From JAJFUE01 sp039683515 (GTDB lineage: Bacteria > Sumerlaeota > Sumerlaeia > MVZB01), in contig JBDKRG010000004.1 of assembly GCA_039683515.1 (NCBI GenBank), positions 186,001 through 250,000 of the forward strand: a DNA stretch of 64,000 nt, read 5' to 3'. A model generated the notes under the pieces. The model made no database searches. It was given only the letters and a program-made list of their open reading frames with translations, and had not been told where the DNA came from. Of this stretch, positions 35,534-44,518 are shown in pieces (the stretch's first letter is position 1; each line of letters begins with the position of its first letter). The position numbers and the translations under genes are program-made.

Positions 35534-35720
35534 TTTGGCAACATCGCAAAAAAATAATACCTCTGTGATGAACAAAGATCTAACCGCGCAATTAGAGCAG
35601 CATGGGGCGCGATCCGCCACCCAAAATTCAAATGCACGCGAAGACGCGGGATGGGCGCAAAAGGCGTTTGCATTTGGACGGGAATCGCTGGCAAGCTGGT
35701 GTTCGACGGTGTTTGGTGTC

Positions 35721-36716
35721 ATGGGCAAAATGATTCGGATCGTCAGGATGCAGTGGTTCTCGCTGGCGCTTGTGGCCGCGTTTCTCGTCTCATGGGCTGC
35801 CCCGTGGGTCGGCGTCGGGATCAATCCCGGCAACCACACGCAGTATTGGGCGATCGTGACGATCTTTTTTCTGTCGGGCCTGATCCTGCCGACGCGCGAG
35901 GCGTTCGCGGGGCTGCTCAACTGGCGCGTCCATGTGTTCATCAATCTCTTCCAGTTCGTCCTCGTCCCGCTTGGCGCCTGGCTGGCCTTGAAACCCTTCC
36001 GCGACAGCCTCGACCCCGGCCTCCTTGCCGGGTTCTGCCTGCTGGCCGCGCTGCCGACCACGATCAGCTCGTGCGTAACGTTCACGCAGATTTCGGGGGG
36101 CAACGTCGCCGCCTCGCTGTTCAACGCCGCGGCGGGCAACATCGCCGGGATCGCGATCACCCCCGCGCTGCTCTTTCTCATGCTCGGCGGCAAGGCCGAC
36201 CACAGCCGGCTCGATATCGTCGCCACGATTCTGAGCCTCACGCGGCAGGTGATCGTTCCGTTTTTCATCGGGCAGGCGATTTACCTCGCCGCCGGCGGCC
36301 GGACGAAGCACTGGCGCAAAAAAGTCGCCTCGTTCAACAGCTTTCTGATCATCCTGATTGTTTTCACCGCGTTCAGCGACACGTTCGCGCACACGGAGCG
36401 CCTCGGCGGCTTCAGCCTGGCCAACCCGCGTTTCGTCGCGCCGCTGGCGGCGCTCCTGCCGATCCATCTCGCGGTTCTCGCAACCGTCGCGGGGCTGAGC
36501 CGCGCGTTCAGGTTCAACCCGTCCGACCGCGTCGCGATCTTCTACACCGCGTCGCAAAAAACGCTCTCGCTCGGACTGCCGATGGCGACCGCGACGCTCG
36601 GCGCCAACCCGCGCCTGCTCGGCCTCGCCATCCTGCCGATCATCGTTTATCACCCGATCCAGCTTTTGGTGGCGGGGATGCTGCGCAGGCCGGCGGCGGC
36701 ATCCAAACATCAATGA
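35721..36716 (+). CDS. SBF-like sodium/bile acid symporter family transporter (SLC10A7-type)
   Basis: 331 residues from ATG 35721, with about ten membrane helices. Motifs WAIVTIFFLSGLILPTREAF, CLLAALPTTISSCVTFTQ, GGNVAASLFNAAAGNIAGI and FYTASQKTLSLGLPMATA match the bacterial SLC10A7-like branch. Substrates of this branch are poorly known. A longer start at 35568 is possible, but the extra 51 residues are hydrophilic and atypical. Codons ~84-129 recur as a broken copy at 33765. Confidence 0.86.
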   Translation: MGKMIRIVRMQWFSLALVAAFLVSWAAPWVGVGINPGNHTQYWAIVTIFFLSGLILPTREAFAGLLNWRVHVFINLFQFVLVPLGAWLALKPFRDSLDPGLLAGFCLLAALPTTISSCVTFTQISGGNVAASLFNAAAGNIAGIAITPALLFLMLGGKADHSRLDIVATILSLTRQVIVPFFIGQAIYLAAGGRTKHWRKKVASFNSFLIILIVFTAFSDTFAHTERLGGFSLANPRFVAPLAALLPIHLAVLATVAGLSRAFRFNPSDRVAIFYTASQKTLSLGLPMATATLGANPRLLGLAILPIIVYHPIQLLVAGMLRRPAAASKHQ

Positions 36717-36719
36717 CCC

Positions 36720-36748
36720 ATGCCGGTTTCGGCGAAACCGGCCTACTG
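36720..36748 (-). repeat. Stop-codon-type palindrome, copy 3 (not at a stop)
   Basis: On the minus strand: CAGTAGGCCGGTTTCGCCGA continuing to ACCGGCAT. Same family as the copies at 26323 and 56660, but here its TAG lies in the intergenic space between the transporter and ompH genes; its CAT end is 3 bases from the transporter stop. Confidence 0.72.
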
Positions 36749-36814
36749 ACTTGACACTCGCGCGCTGATCGGGAGAATGGAACGGATGAACCGGACGCAG
36801 TCCACCAAAGGATC

Positions 36815-37444
36815 ATGCACATGACCACGCAAACACTCCGCCGCCTGAGCCTCGTCATGGCCCTGGCGTTGATGCTGATGGCCCCGGCGGCCTTCGCGCA
36901 GTCCAAGTTCGGCGTCGTCGACGTCGACAAGATCATCGCGCGCTCGCGCACCGTTTCCCAGGCCGTCAAGGCCGCCGAAGCCAAGCTGAAGGTGCGCCAG
37001 GACCAGATCGACGCCAAGATGACCGAGATGCAGTCGGCCCGCCAGGAACTCGACCGCAAGCGCTCGGTGATGAGCGAGGACCAGGTCAAGGCCGAGGAAG
37101 ACAAGATCAACCGCCAGCGCGAGGCGATCGAGGACCTTCAGCACGAAACCAACAAGGAACTGGCCCGCATCCGCCAGGAAGTCATGCCCCCCGAGGTCAA
37201 CCGGATCATGGAGGCCGTTCGGCAGGTGGCGAACACCGAAGGCTATGACCTGGTCCTGCCGGCCGAGACCGTCCTGTTCCACACCGAGAAGGTCGACATC
37301 ACGCCGCTCGTGATCCAGCTTCTCGACAAGAACAGCGCGGCCGAGAAGCCGGAATCGGTCGAGAAATCGAGCGACACGGACTCGGACGAGAAGCCGAAGA
37401 GCACGCGCCGCGCCCGGCCGCGCCTTCCGAGGAACAACGACTAA
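36815..37444 (+). CDS. OmpH/Skp-like periplasmic chaperone
   Basis: 209 residues. Signal peptide to about residue 28 (APAAFAQS), then FGVVDVDKIIARS, the usual start of mature Skp, and a long charged coiled coil (residues ~50-120). An acidic/basic tail (EKPESVEKSSDTDSDEKPKS) follows. Skp-like chaperones hold unfolded outer-membrane proteins. The gene begins a run ompH-lpxC-fabZ (gap 3 bases, then an overlap), a typical envelope operon, though bamA, lpxD and lpxA are not beside it. AAAGG precedes ATG 36815. Confidence 0.86.
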   Translation: MHMTTQTLRRLSLVMALALMLMAPAAFAQSKFGVVDVDKIIARSRTVSQAVKAAEAKLKVRQDQIDAKMTEMQSARQELDRKRSVMSEDQVKAEEDKINRQREAIEDLQHETNKELARIRQEVMPPEVNRIMEAVRQVANTEGYDLVLPAETVLFHTEKVDITPLVIQLLDKNSAAEKPESVEKSSDTDSDEKPKSTRRARPRLPRNND

Positions 37445-37447
37445 CCG

Positions 37448-38290
37448 ATGACGCATCAGACCACGATCGCACGCGCGGTTTCGACCGAGGGAATCGGACT
37501 GCACACGGGCCGGATGACGGGCGTCGAATTCACGCCCGCTCAAACGAACGAGGGGATCGTCTTCATTCGCGAGGATCTGCCCGGCCGGCCGATGATCCCC
37601 GCGCTGCCGGACGCGGTCAACGGCGAGATGCTCGCGCGCCGCACGGAGCTCGTCAACGCCGACGGCCATTCGGTCGCCATGATCGAGCACCTGCTCGCCG
37701 CCTGCCTGGCGATGGGGATCGACAACCTGCGCGTGGGCATGAACGGGCCCGAACTGCCGATCTTCGACGGCAGCGCGCTGCCCTACGCGCAACTGCTCGA
37801 ACAGGCCGGCGCGCAGAAGCTCGAAGCCGCGCGCCACCCGTGGCGGCTCACGCGGACCGTGACGATGGTCGACGGCGACGCCGAGATCGTCGCGATCCCC
37901 GCCGAGTCGATGTCGATCGCGTTTTTTTGCGACCTCGCCCATGCCAACATCAAGGATCAGGTGGCCGAGTTCCAGGTCGGCATCGGCGATTTCATCAACG
38001 ACCTCGCGCCCGCGCGGACCTGGGTGTTTTACGAAGATGTGGTGAAGCTACAGGAGGCGGGTTTGATCCGCGGCGGGTCGCTCGATTGCGCGATCGTGTT
38101 GCGCGACGGCAAGCCGATGAACACCCACTACAGGCTCGACCAGGAGCTGGCGCGCCATAAACTGCTCGACTTTTTGGGCGATCTTGCGATACTTGGTCGG
38201 CCCGTGAACGCGCTGCTGACCGCGCGTGGCACCGGCCACCGCCTGCATCACCAGTTTATCGAGAGCCTCAGAAAGGAACTGTACCAATGA
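37448..38290 (+). CDS. lpxC: UDP-3-O-acyl-N-acetylglucosamine deacetylase
   Basis: 280 residues. It catalyses the committed zinc-dependent step of lipid A synthesis. Zinc and catalytic residues are visible: Glu80-His81 in AMIEHLLAAC, His237 and Asp241 in ELARHKLLDFLGDL, and His264 in GTGHRLHHQF. Its length is near the normal ~300 residues. It starts 3 bases after ompH and its end overlaps fabZ by four bases (ATGA). Its presence indicates an LPS-type outer membrane. Confidence 0.96.
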   Translation: MTHQTTIARAVSTEGIGLHTGRMTGVEFTPAQTNEGIVFIREDLPGRPMIPALPDAVNGEMLARRTELVNADGHSVAMIEHLLAACLAMGIDNLRVGMNGPELPIFDGSALPYAQLLEQAGAQKLEAARHPWRLTRTVTMVDGDAEIVAIPAESMSIAFFCDLAHANIKDQVAEFQVGIGDFINDLAPARTWVFYEDVVKLQEAGLIRGGSLDCAIVLRDGKPMNTHYRLDQELARHKLLDFLGDLAILGRPVNALLTARGTGHRLHHQFIESLRKELYQ

Positions 38291-38745
38291 CCGAGCCGAT
38301 GAAGCTGCCGCTGGACGTCATGGCCATCCGCGAGATCCTTCCGCACCGCTACCCGTTCCTGCTTGTCGACCGCGTGACCGAGATGGTCGAGGGGCAATCG
38401 ATCGTCGCGATCAAGTGCCTGACGGTCAACGAGCCGTTCTTTCAGGGGCATTTCCCCAACTACCCGGTGATGCCGGGGGTGCTGCAGATCGAGGCCCTGG
38501 CGCAGGCCGGCGCGATCCTGGGCCTGTCGATGGCCGAGAACCGCGGCAAGATCGCCCTGCTGACCGGCGCCGACGAGTTCAAGTTCCGCCGGGCGGTCGT
38601 CCCGGGCGACGTGCTCACGCTGACGGTGACGATGGAAAAGTACCGGAGAGGGTTTGGCAAGGCCCGCGGCGTCGCCAGCGTCAACGGCGAGACCAGCGCC
38701 GAAGGCATGCTCGGTTTTGCGATCGCGGCGGCCGGGGAAAAGTGA
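38287..38745 (+). CDS. fabZ: 3-hydroxyacyl-ACP dehydratase
   Basis: 152 residues, standard for FabZ. Catalytic His55 in FFQGHFPNYPVMPGVLQIEA and Glu70 are in place. It dehydrates 3-hydroxyacyl-ACP in fatty acid synthesis and competes with lipid A synthesis for substrate, which explains its overlap with lpxC. A bidirectional terminator follows. Confidence 0.96.
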   Translation: MTEPMKLPLDVMAIREILPHRYPFLLVDRVTEMVEGQSIVAIKCLTVNEPFFQGHFPNYPVMPGVLQIEALAQAGAILGLSMAENRGKIALLTGADEFKFRRAVVPGDVLTLTVTMEKYRRGFGKARGVASVNGETSAEGMLGFAIAAAGEK

Positions 38746-38751
38746 ATTTAA

Positions 38752-38806
38752 GAAATCCAAAATCCGAATTTCGAAATCCTAAACAAATTCGAAATCCGAA
38801 GAACAA
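38752..38806. repeat. AATCCGAA-type micro-repeat
   Basis: AATCCAAAATCCGAATTTCG and AATCCTAA...ATTCGAAATCCGAAG: the same 8-base family as at 25033 and 29221. It lies between fabZ and its terminator. Confidence 0.55.
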
Positions 38807-38814
38807 AATTTAAT

Positions 38815-38843
38815 AAAAAAACCGGCGAACAGCCGGTTTTTTT
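38815..38843. terminator. Bidirectional rho-independent terminator
   Basis: AAAAAAACCGGC-GAACA-GCCGGTTTTTTT is symmetric: it terminates fabZ on the plus strand and the convergent membrane-protein gene on the minus strand. Confidence 0.88.
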
Positions 38844-38870
38844 CATGTACAGGGAAGTTACGTTTAATCC

Positions 38871-39761
38871 TCAAATTTCGGTTTGGCCGGGCTCCGCGCC
38901 CGATTTGGGTCCGTTCCGGATAACGGCCAAGGCGAGTATTCCAACGAGAATCGCGACCGTGATCGAGGTGATCAGCCGCGAGTGGCCGAGCAGATGGCCG
39001 ACATAGCTGATGCCGTAAATCACGCCCAGAATGACGGCGAATGCGGCCAGGAACCAGAAATCCTTCAGGATCAGCAGAAACGGCCAGGCGACGATGATGA
39101 TCGGATTGGACAGAATCGTCCGGTCCTTCTCGCGCAGGCCGCCGATGAAAAAGAAAACCCCGATCCCCAGCCACAAAAACGGGATGACGAATCGCGCGCC
39201 TTCGTTAAACGGGGCGAACAGGATCGGATGATCGGCGATGAATTCGGGGTCGCGCGACGGGACGAGCAGCACCGCGCAGATCAGGATCGTGAATAACAGC
39301 TCGCCGAGGAACTCGAACGGCGCCGACCATTTCCAATCGAACCAGTTGCCGTAGCCCTCAATGGCGAAGGAGGCGATCATGATCAGCAGGAAAAGACCGC
39401 CGGCGATGTCCTTCCATGTAAAATCCGGCGACCTTAAAAACGAGATGACGACGGCGAGCATGAGCAGGGAAATGAACGTGAAAACCAGCGCCATGAACGC
39501 GTCGGATCGCTTGTCGACTTTGACATGGCGATAGAAAACCTGCATTCCGGCGACGATCGCGGCCGTGACCGCCGCGAGCAGGGTCAGGAAGAAACGCGCG
39601 CTCGATGTGCGCAGGGCCTGCGGGCCGTCCGAGCGCCAGATGACCGCCACGCCCATGGCCAGGGCCATCGGTAGCATGAGCCAAAGCCAGGCGTCGCTGA
39701 CTTGCTTCGGGGCCGGCAGGGGTGCCTTGTCGGTCGGTTCTTGCATCGCCGGATCGTCCAT
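38871..39761 (-). CDS. Multi-pass membrane protein of unknown function
   Basis: 296 residues from ATG 39761. The short Pro-rich cytoplasmic N-terminus is followed by about eight hydrophobic helices (for example WLWLMLPMALAMGVAV, GLFLLIMIASFAIEGYG, LLFTILICAVLLVP, LITSITVAILVGILALAV). I recognise no family. No catalytic motif is seen. It converges with fabZ and shares its terminator. Confidence 0.75.
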   Translation of the reverse strand: MDDPAMQEPTDKAPLPAPKQVSDAWLWLMLPMALAMGVAVIWRSDGPQALRTSSARFFLTLLAAVTAAIVAGMQVFYRHVKVDKRSDAFMALVFTFISLLMLAVVISFLRSPDFTWKDIAGGLFLLIMIASFAIEGYGNWFDWKWSAPFEFLGELLFTILICAVLLVPSRDPEFIADHPILFAPFNEGARFVIPFLWLGIGVFFFIGGLREKDRTILSNPIIIVAWPFLLILKDFWFLAAFAVILGVIYGISYVGHLLGHSRLITSITVAILVGILALAVIRNGPKSGAEPGQTEI

Positions 39762-39876
39762 CGGGCGCTCGAGGTCGCATGGGTGCCAAATGGAATTATG
39801 TCGCAAACGGCTCCAAACGCCAACCATTGACGCATCAATTGAACAATTCGGATTTTCGGATTATGAAATTCTGATT

Positions 39877-40833
39877 TTAATGTTTGTCTTCAAACGGCTT
39901 TTCGTTGTTGAAATCGGGGACGTATAAATCCTGGCTTTCCATTTCCTGCGCGAGGATGTTTTCGAAGCCGAGCTTGACGGCGTAGTCGACGATCGCGTTG
40001 TATTCGCGCGGCGTGATGCGGCGGTTGAGGTCGGGATAGTGGCTCGCCTGGTACTGCGGCGCGTACTGGCTCATGATGCCGATCGTGGCGTCGATCAGCC
40101 CCGCGTCCTTGGCCCAGATCAGGAACTCGTAGGAGCCGGAGAGATTGTTCGGGAGGACGAGGTGGCGGATGATGAGCCCGCGCCGCGCGACTCCATTTTC
40201 GACCACCAGCGGTCCCACCTGCCGATACATTTCGACGATCGCCAGCTTCGCGACCTCGGGGTAGTTCTTCGACGACGAGCAATATTCGCTGGCGGCCGGA
40301 TCGGCGTATTTCATGTCGGGCAGGTAAATATCGACGATGCCCTCGAGGCACTTCAGCAACTCAACCGAATCGTAGCCGTTCGTGTTGTAGACGATCGGGA
40401 GCCGCAGGCCGTTTGAATACGCGATGCGCAGCGCCTCGAGGATCGGCCCCATGAAGTGCGTCGGCGTGACGAGGTTGATGTTCTCGGCGCCCTTGGATTG
40501 CAGGTCCAGAAACATGGCGGCGAGCTCGTCGGGCGTCCGTTCGGTTCCCATCCCGCCGTGGCTGATCTGGAAATTCTGGCAAAACACGCACCGCAGGTTG
40601 CAGTGCGAGAAGAAGACCGTGCCCGATCCGCCGCGGCCGACCAGCGGCGGTTCCTCGCCGAAATGCAGCGTGTGCGACGCGACGCGGAGTTCAGCCGCCG
40701 CGCGGCAGTAGCCGCGCTGGCCTTCGAGCCGATTGATCCCGCAGGCGCGCCCGCACAGCGAGCACGCGGAAAGCATTTTGTTGACGCGCGGGATGGTCTC
40801 GTCGATGAGATTGATTTTGTGGGAAATATTCAT
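39877..40833 (-). CDS. PflX-like radical SAM protein (COG1313)
   Basis: 318 residues. The [4Fe-4S]/SAM motif CxxxCxxC is in SHCNLRCVFCQN. An N-terminal Cys cluster (CSLCGRACGINRLEGQRGYC) precedes it, as in PflX-type proteins related to pyruvate formate-lyase activase and the AmmeMemoRadiSam enzyme. The target is unknown in this subfamily. No glycyl radical enzyme lies nearby. An in-frame ATG at residue 20 (MLSACSLC) is an alternative start. Confidence 0.88.
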   Translation of the reverse strand: MNISHKINLIDETIPRVNKMLSACSLCGRACGINRLEGQRGYCRAAAELRVASHTLHFGEEPPLVGRGGSGTVFFSHCNLRCVFCQNFQISHGGMGTERTPDELAAMFLDLQSKGAENINLVTPTHFMGPILEALRIAYSNGLRLPIVYNTNGYDSVELLKCLEGIVDIYLPDMKYADPAASEYCSSSKNYPEVAKLAIVEMYRQVGPLVVENGVARRGLIIRHLVLPNNLSGSYEFLIWAKDAGLIDATIGIMSQYAPQYQASHYPDLNRRITPREYNAIVDYAVKLGFENILAQEMESQDLYVPDFNNEKPFEDKH

Positions 40834-40930
40834 CGTGTCGGTCGAGTCCCTCGCTTACGCTCGGGCTACCGCGTGGCCTTTCACCCCGACTCTGCTTCTC
40901 TGCGACAAAACTCCGCAATCCGCAATCGAC

Positions 40931-42229
40931 TCACCCTTGCGGTTCTTCGGCCAGGACCGGTTTCTGGTCGCCGGTCTCGCGGGTGATGGTCGCGCCGACC
41001 GCCGCGAGCTTCGTGTCGATGTGCTCGTAGCCGCGGTCGATGTGGTAGACGCGCAGGATTTCGGTCGTCCCCTCGGCGGCCAGGCCGGCCAGCACCAGCG
41101 CGGCCGACGCGCGCAGGTCCGAGGCCATGACCGGCGCCCCCGTCAGCTTCTTCACCCCGCGGACGCGCGCCTCGCCGGTGCCCATCTCGATGTTGGCGCC
41201 CATGCGCATCAGCTCGGCGACGTGGATGAATCGCTCCGGGTAGATCGTTTCGCGGACGATCGAGTCGCCGCCGGCCATGCACAGCAGCGCCATGAACTGC
41301 GCCTGCATGTCGGTCGGGAAACCCGGGTAGGGGAGCGTCTGGATGTTGGTCGGGTTGATGCCGGCGCCGGGCTTGACGCGGACGCCGTCGGGCAAAACTT
41401 CGATGCCGATGCCGGCCTGGATCATCTTTTCGAGGAGCGCGTTCATGTGGTCGGGGCGCGCGCCGCGGACCATGACGTCGCCGCCGGTGATCGCGCCGGC
41501 CAGCAGGAACGTGCCGGCCTCGATCCGGTCGGGGATGATCGAGTAGACGATCGGCTTGAGCGCGCCGACGCCTTCGACTTCGAGCGTGGAGCTGTCGGCG
41601 CCGGTGATGCGCGCGCCCATGAGGTTGAGCATCCGGACCAGCTCGCCGATTTCGGGCTCGCGGGCCGCGCCGCGGATCACCGTGCGGCCGGGGGTGAGCA
41701 CGGCCGCCATCAGGACGTTGCAGGTCGCGCCGACCGACGAGCCGTGCGAGCCTTCCAAATTCATTTCGCCGCCGCTCATGCCCTCGCCTTCGGCGATCAC
41801 GTAACCGCCCTCGATGCGGACCTTGGAACCCAACGCCTCGAAGCCGGTCAGGTGCAGGTCGATCGGGCGCGGGCCGATGGCGCAACCGCCCGGAAGCGAG
41901 ACGCGGGCCTGGCCGAGCCGGGCCAGCATCGGGCCGAGCACGTAAACCGAGGCGCGCATGCGGCGGACCATGTCGTAGGGGGCCTCGGTCGTGTTGAAGC
42001 CGCGCGCGTCGATCGTGACCCGGTCGCCCTCGGTCGTGACCTTGGCGCCGACGCTTTCGAGCACGCTCGACATCGTCTGGACGTCGCGAAGCTGCGGGAC
42101 GTTGCGCAGGGTGCTGACGCCGTCGGCCAGCAGGCACGCGACCATCAGCGGCAGGGCGGCGTTCTTGGATCCGCTGACGGTGATTTCGCCGTTCAGGCAG
42201 CGGTTGCCTTCGATCAGGATGCGATCCAT
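40931..42229 (-). CDS. murA: UDP-N-acetylglucosamine 1-carboxyvinyltransferase
   Basis: 432 residues, normal length. It transfers enolpyruvate from PEP to UDP-GlcNAc, the first step of peptidoglycan synthesis. SGSKNAALP binds substrate at the N-terminus, and Cys116 in SLPGGCAIGPRPIDLHL is the fosfomycin-target cysteine. Later motifs GSHGSSVGATCNVLMAAVL and YPGFPTDMQAQ are intact. GGAG precedes the start at 42229. It shows the organism makes peptidoglycan. Confidence 0.97.
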   Translation of the reverse strand: MDRILIEGNRCLNGEITVSGSKNAALPLMVACLLADGVSTLRNVPQLRDVQTMSSVLESVGAKVTTEGDRVTIDARGFNTTEAPYDMVRRMRASVYVLGPMLARLGQARVSLPGGCAIGPRPIDLHLTGFEALGSKVRIEGGYVIAEGEGMSGGEMNLEGSHGSSVGATCNVLMAAVLTPGRTVIRGAAREPEIGELVRMLNLMGARITGADSSTLEVEGVGALKPIVYSIIPDRIEAGTFLLAGAITGGDVMVRGARPDHMNALLEKMIQAGIGIEVLPDGVRVKPGAGINPTNIQTLPYPGFPTDMQAQFMALLCMAGGDSIVRETIYPERFIHVAELMRMGANIEMGTGEARVRGVKKLTGAPVMASDLRASAALVLAGLAAEGTTEILRVYHIDRGYEHIDTKLAAVGATITRETGDQKPVLAEEPQG

Positions 42230-42314
42230 GGAAACTCCGGTCGGTCAGGGACGTTCAGCGGGCCATGCCCAAGCTACCAATGTAAGGTGTTATGCGGAAA
42301 ATTTGAAATCAAAA

Positions 42315-42341
42315 GTAGGTCGCTTCGGCTCGAAGCGACAT
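42315..42341 (+). repeat. Stop-codon-type palindrome, copy 4 (intergenic)
   Basis: GTAGGTCGCTTCGGCTCGAA then GCGACAT. It faces copy 5 at 42404 to form an inverted pair between nikR and murA. Confidence 0.72.
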
Positions 42342-42403
42342 TTCCATCACCTGAAAGAAGACTGAATCCAAAGTCCGGAAGATTGGTTAAGTTGCGCTGG
42401 AGA

Positions 42404-42432
42404 ATGCCGCTTCGAGCCGAAGCGGCCTACTC
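42404..42432 (-). repeat. Stop-codon palindrome, copy 5 (nikR stop)
   Basis: On the minus strand: GAGTAGGCCGCTTCGGCTCG continuing to AAGCGGCAT. The TAG at 42427-42429 is the stop codon of nikR. Confidence 0.78.
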
Positions 42433-42843
42433 CAGACCGCCCTCGGTCGTGATCGTGAGGTTGGAGTGCTTGACCCCCTTGAGGACCGAGATGGCGTCGG
42501 CGAGCGCCTCGATTTTCCTGACCTGGCCGCGCAGGACCAGCACCTCCAGGCAGTTGTGGTGGTCGAGGTGGACGTGCAGCGTCGAGATGACGAGGTCGCC
42601 GAAGTCGTGCTGGATGGCGGTCAGCGTCTGGTTGAGCTCGTGGTGATGGTGGTCGTAGACCATCGTGATCGTGGCGGCGACGCGCTGGTTGGGCCGGGCC
42701 GATTTTTCGCGCACGAGGTCGGCGCGCACGAGGTCGCGGATCGCCTCGGAGCGGTTCTTGTACCCGCGCTGGCGGATGCGCTCGTCGAAAGCCTCAAAGA
42801 GTTCCTTCGGCATGGTGATCGTGTAACGTTCGAGGTCGGCCAT
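42427..42843 (-). CDS. nikR: Nickel-responsive regulator NikR
   Basis: 138 residues: an N-terminal ribbon-helix-helix (RYTITMPKELFEAFDERI...NRSEAIRDLVR) and a C-terminal ACT-like metal domain. The four nickel ligands keep the known spacing: His79, His90, His92 and Cys98. It represses nickel uptake genes when nickel is present; none is in this window. AAAGGAG precedes the start at 42843. The stop codon lies in a palindromic repeat. Confidence 0.94.
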   Translation of the reverse strand: MADLERYTITMPKELFEAFDERIRQRGYKNRSEAIRDLVRADLVREKSARPNQRVAATITMVYDHHHHELNQTLTAIQHDFGDLVISTLHVHLDHHNCLEVLVLRGQVRKIEALADAISVLKGVKHSNLTITTEGGLE

Positions 42844-43015
42844 GGCACGCTCCTTTGAGTGACAAGTTACAAAGGCCAATGGGTAAATGGAATGCAAATT
42901 ATTCGGGTTCGGGTGCGTGTTGCGCAAAACAGGCTTTAAAAATTGCGCCCCCATGGACAAAAAACGCCCTGGAGGGTATAATGAGGTCAATCTCGCCCGG
43001 GGAGAATTGACCGCC

Positions 43016-44518
43016 ATGGATGGGATATTCAGGGTATTGCATCTGGATCCGGATGCCGCCGCGACGGGGCTTGCGCAGGCCAATTTAAGCACCCTTTACT
43101 CCGAAATCGAGATCGACTGCGTCGACCGGTTCGAGGCGTTCATGGACGCCCTGGCACGGCATCGGTATGCGCTCGTGCTCTCGGGCTGGGGGCTGCCCGG
43201 AGGCATGTGCCGGCAATCCCTGGAACACGTCCGCCGCGAGGAACCCGGCCTTCCGTTTATCGTTTTCGCCGATGAATCGATCGGCCTCGATGAAGCCGTC
43301 CACGCCGTCAAGCTCGGGGCCGACGACGTCGTGTTCAAGAACAGGCCCGGGCGGCTGGCCCAGGCCGTCCGCGGCGCGCTCGAGGCCCACAAGCCCGTTC
43401 CGGAACCCGAAAACATCGCCGACGCCAACCGCCGCAAGGACGAGATGCTCGGGATGCTCGTCCACGAGCTGCGCAACCCGCTGGCGCCGATGCGCAGCGC
43501 GCTCGAGGTGTTGCGCCTGATCGGCGCGCACGACCCTGCGCTCAAGCACCACACGGAGATCATCGACCGGCAGATCGGCTACCAGGCGCGGCTGATCGGC
43601 GACCTGTTCGACATCAGCCGGATCCTCGAGGGCAGGATGGAGATCAGCAAGCAGTCGACCGACCTGAACGACGTGCTCACGCAGGCGGTCGAGCTCAGCC
43701 TGCCGCCGCTGGAGTTGCGCCGGCACAAGCTGACGATGAACGTCCCGCCCATGCCGCTTCGGGTCGAGGCGGATCCGGACCGGCTCGTGCAGGCCATCGG
43801 CGCGTTGCTGTCGAACTCGGTCAAGTTCACGGAACAAGGCGGCCAGATCTGGCTGGAGGCTTCGGTCGAGGACGACCAGGCGGTCATCAAGGTGCGCGAC
43901 ACGGGGATGGGCATGTTGCCCGAAATGCTGCCGCGCATCTTCGAGCTGCCGATCGAGCTGGGGCGCGACCGCTCGCGCGACGGCCTGGGGGTCGGCCTGA
44001 CGCTCGTCAAGCAGATCGTCGAGCTGCACAACGGCACGATCGAGGCCCGCAGCGAGGGGCTCGGGCGCGGGAGCGAATTCGTGATCAGGCTGCCGATGGC
44101 GGGCGAGGAGAGGGTCGCCGGCAAGCCGCGCGCCGCCGTGTTCGCCCCGGCGTGGTCGCCGATGCGCCGGATCCTCGTCGTCGACGACGTCGCCGACTCG
44201 GCCGAGAGCCTGGCGGATTTATTGATCCTGTGGGGGCACGACATCCAGACCGCGCACGACGGGCCGACGGCGATCAAGGTCGCCCATGCGTTTCAGCCGG
44301 AGGTCGTGCTGCTCGACATCGCCATGCCCGGCATGGACGGCTATGAAGTTGCGCGCAAGCTGCGCGAGATGGAGGAATGCGCCGACGCCCTGCTCGTCGC
44401 CATGACCGGCTACGGTCAGGAAGAAGACCGCAACCGGGCGCTGGATGCCGGATTCGACCGCCACCTGACCAAGCCGGTCGACCTGGAAGAGCTGCAGAAG
44501 CTGCTGACGAGCTTTTAA
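43016..44518 (+). CDS. Hybrid histidine kinase with degenerate N-terminal receiver
   Basis: 500 residues. Order: a receiver-like domain (1-120) in which the phospho-Asp position is Gly57 (YALVLSGWGLPGG), a HisKA helix pair with MLVHELRNPLAPM, an HATPase domain (LLSNSVKFTE, VRDTGMGM, GLGVGLTLVKQI), and a C-terminal receiver with intact Asp in LLDIAMPGMDG and Lys in LTKPVDLEEL. There is no membrane segment, so it is a cytoplasmic sensor. The first receiver probably signals by binding only. GGGGAGAA precedes ATG 43016. Its TAA stop overlaps the end of a composite repeat. Confidence 0.9.
   Translation: MDGIFRVLHLDPDAAATGLAQANLSTLYSEIEIDCVDRFEAFMDALARHRYALVLSGWGLPGGMCRQSLEHVRREEPGLPFIVFADESIGLDEAVHAVKLGADDVVFKNRPGRLAQAVRGALEAHKPVPEPENIADANRRKDEMLGMLVHELRNPLAPMRSALEVLRLIGAHDPALKHHTEIIDRQIGYQARLIGDLFDISRILEGRMEISKQSTDLNDVLTQAVELSLPPLELRRHKLTMNVPPMPLRVEADPDRLVQAIGALLSNSVKFTEQGGQIWLEASVEDDQAVIKVRDTGMGMLPEMLPRIFELPIELGRDRSRDGLGVGLTLVKQIVELHNGTIEARSEGLGRGSEFVIRLPMAGEERVAGKPRAAVFAPAWSPMRRILVVDDVADSAESLADLLILWGHDIQTAHDGPTAIKVAHAFQPEVVLLDIAMPGMDGYEVARKLREMEECADALLVAMTGYGQEEDRNRALDAGFDRHLTKPVDLEELQKLLTSF

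Noticed and set aside
35568..35720. Longer N-terminus for the SBF-like transporter (ATG 35568)
   Set aside because: The extra residues are polar and unlike family N-termini; the ATG at 35721 starts just before the first helix. Not fully excluded.
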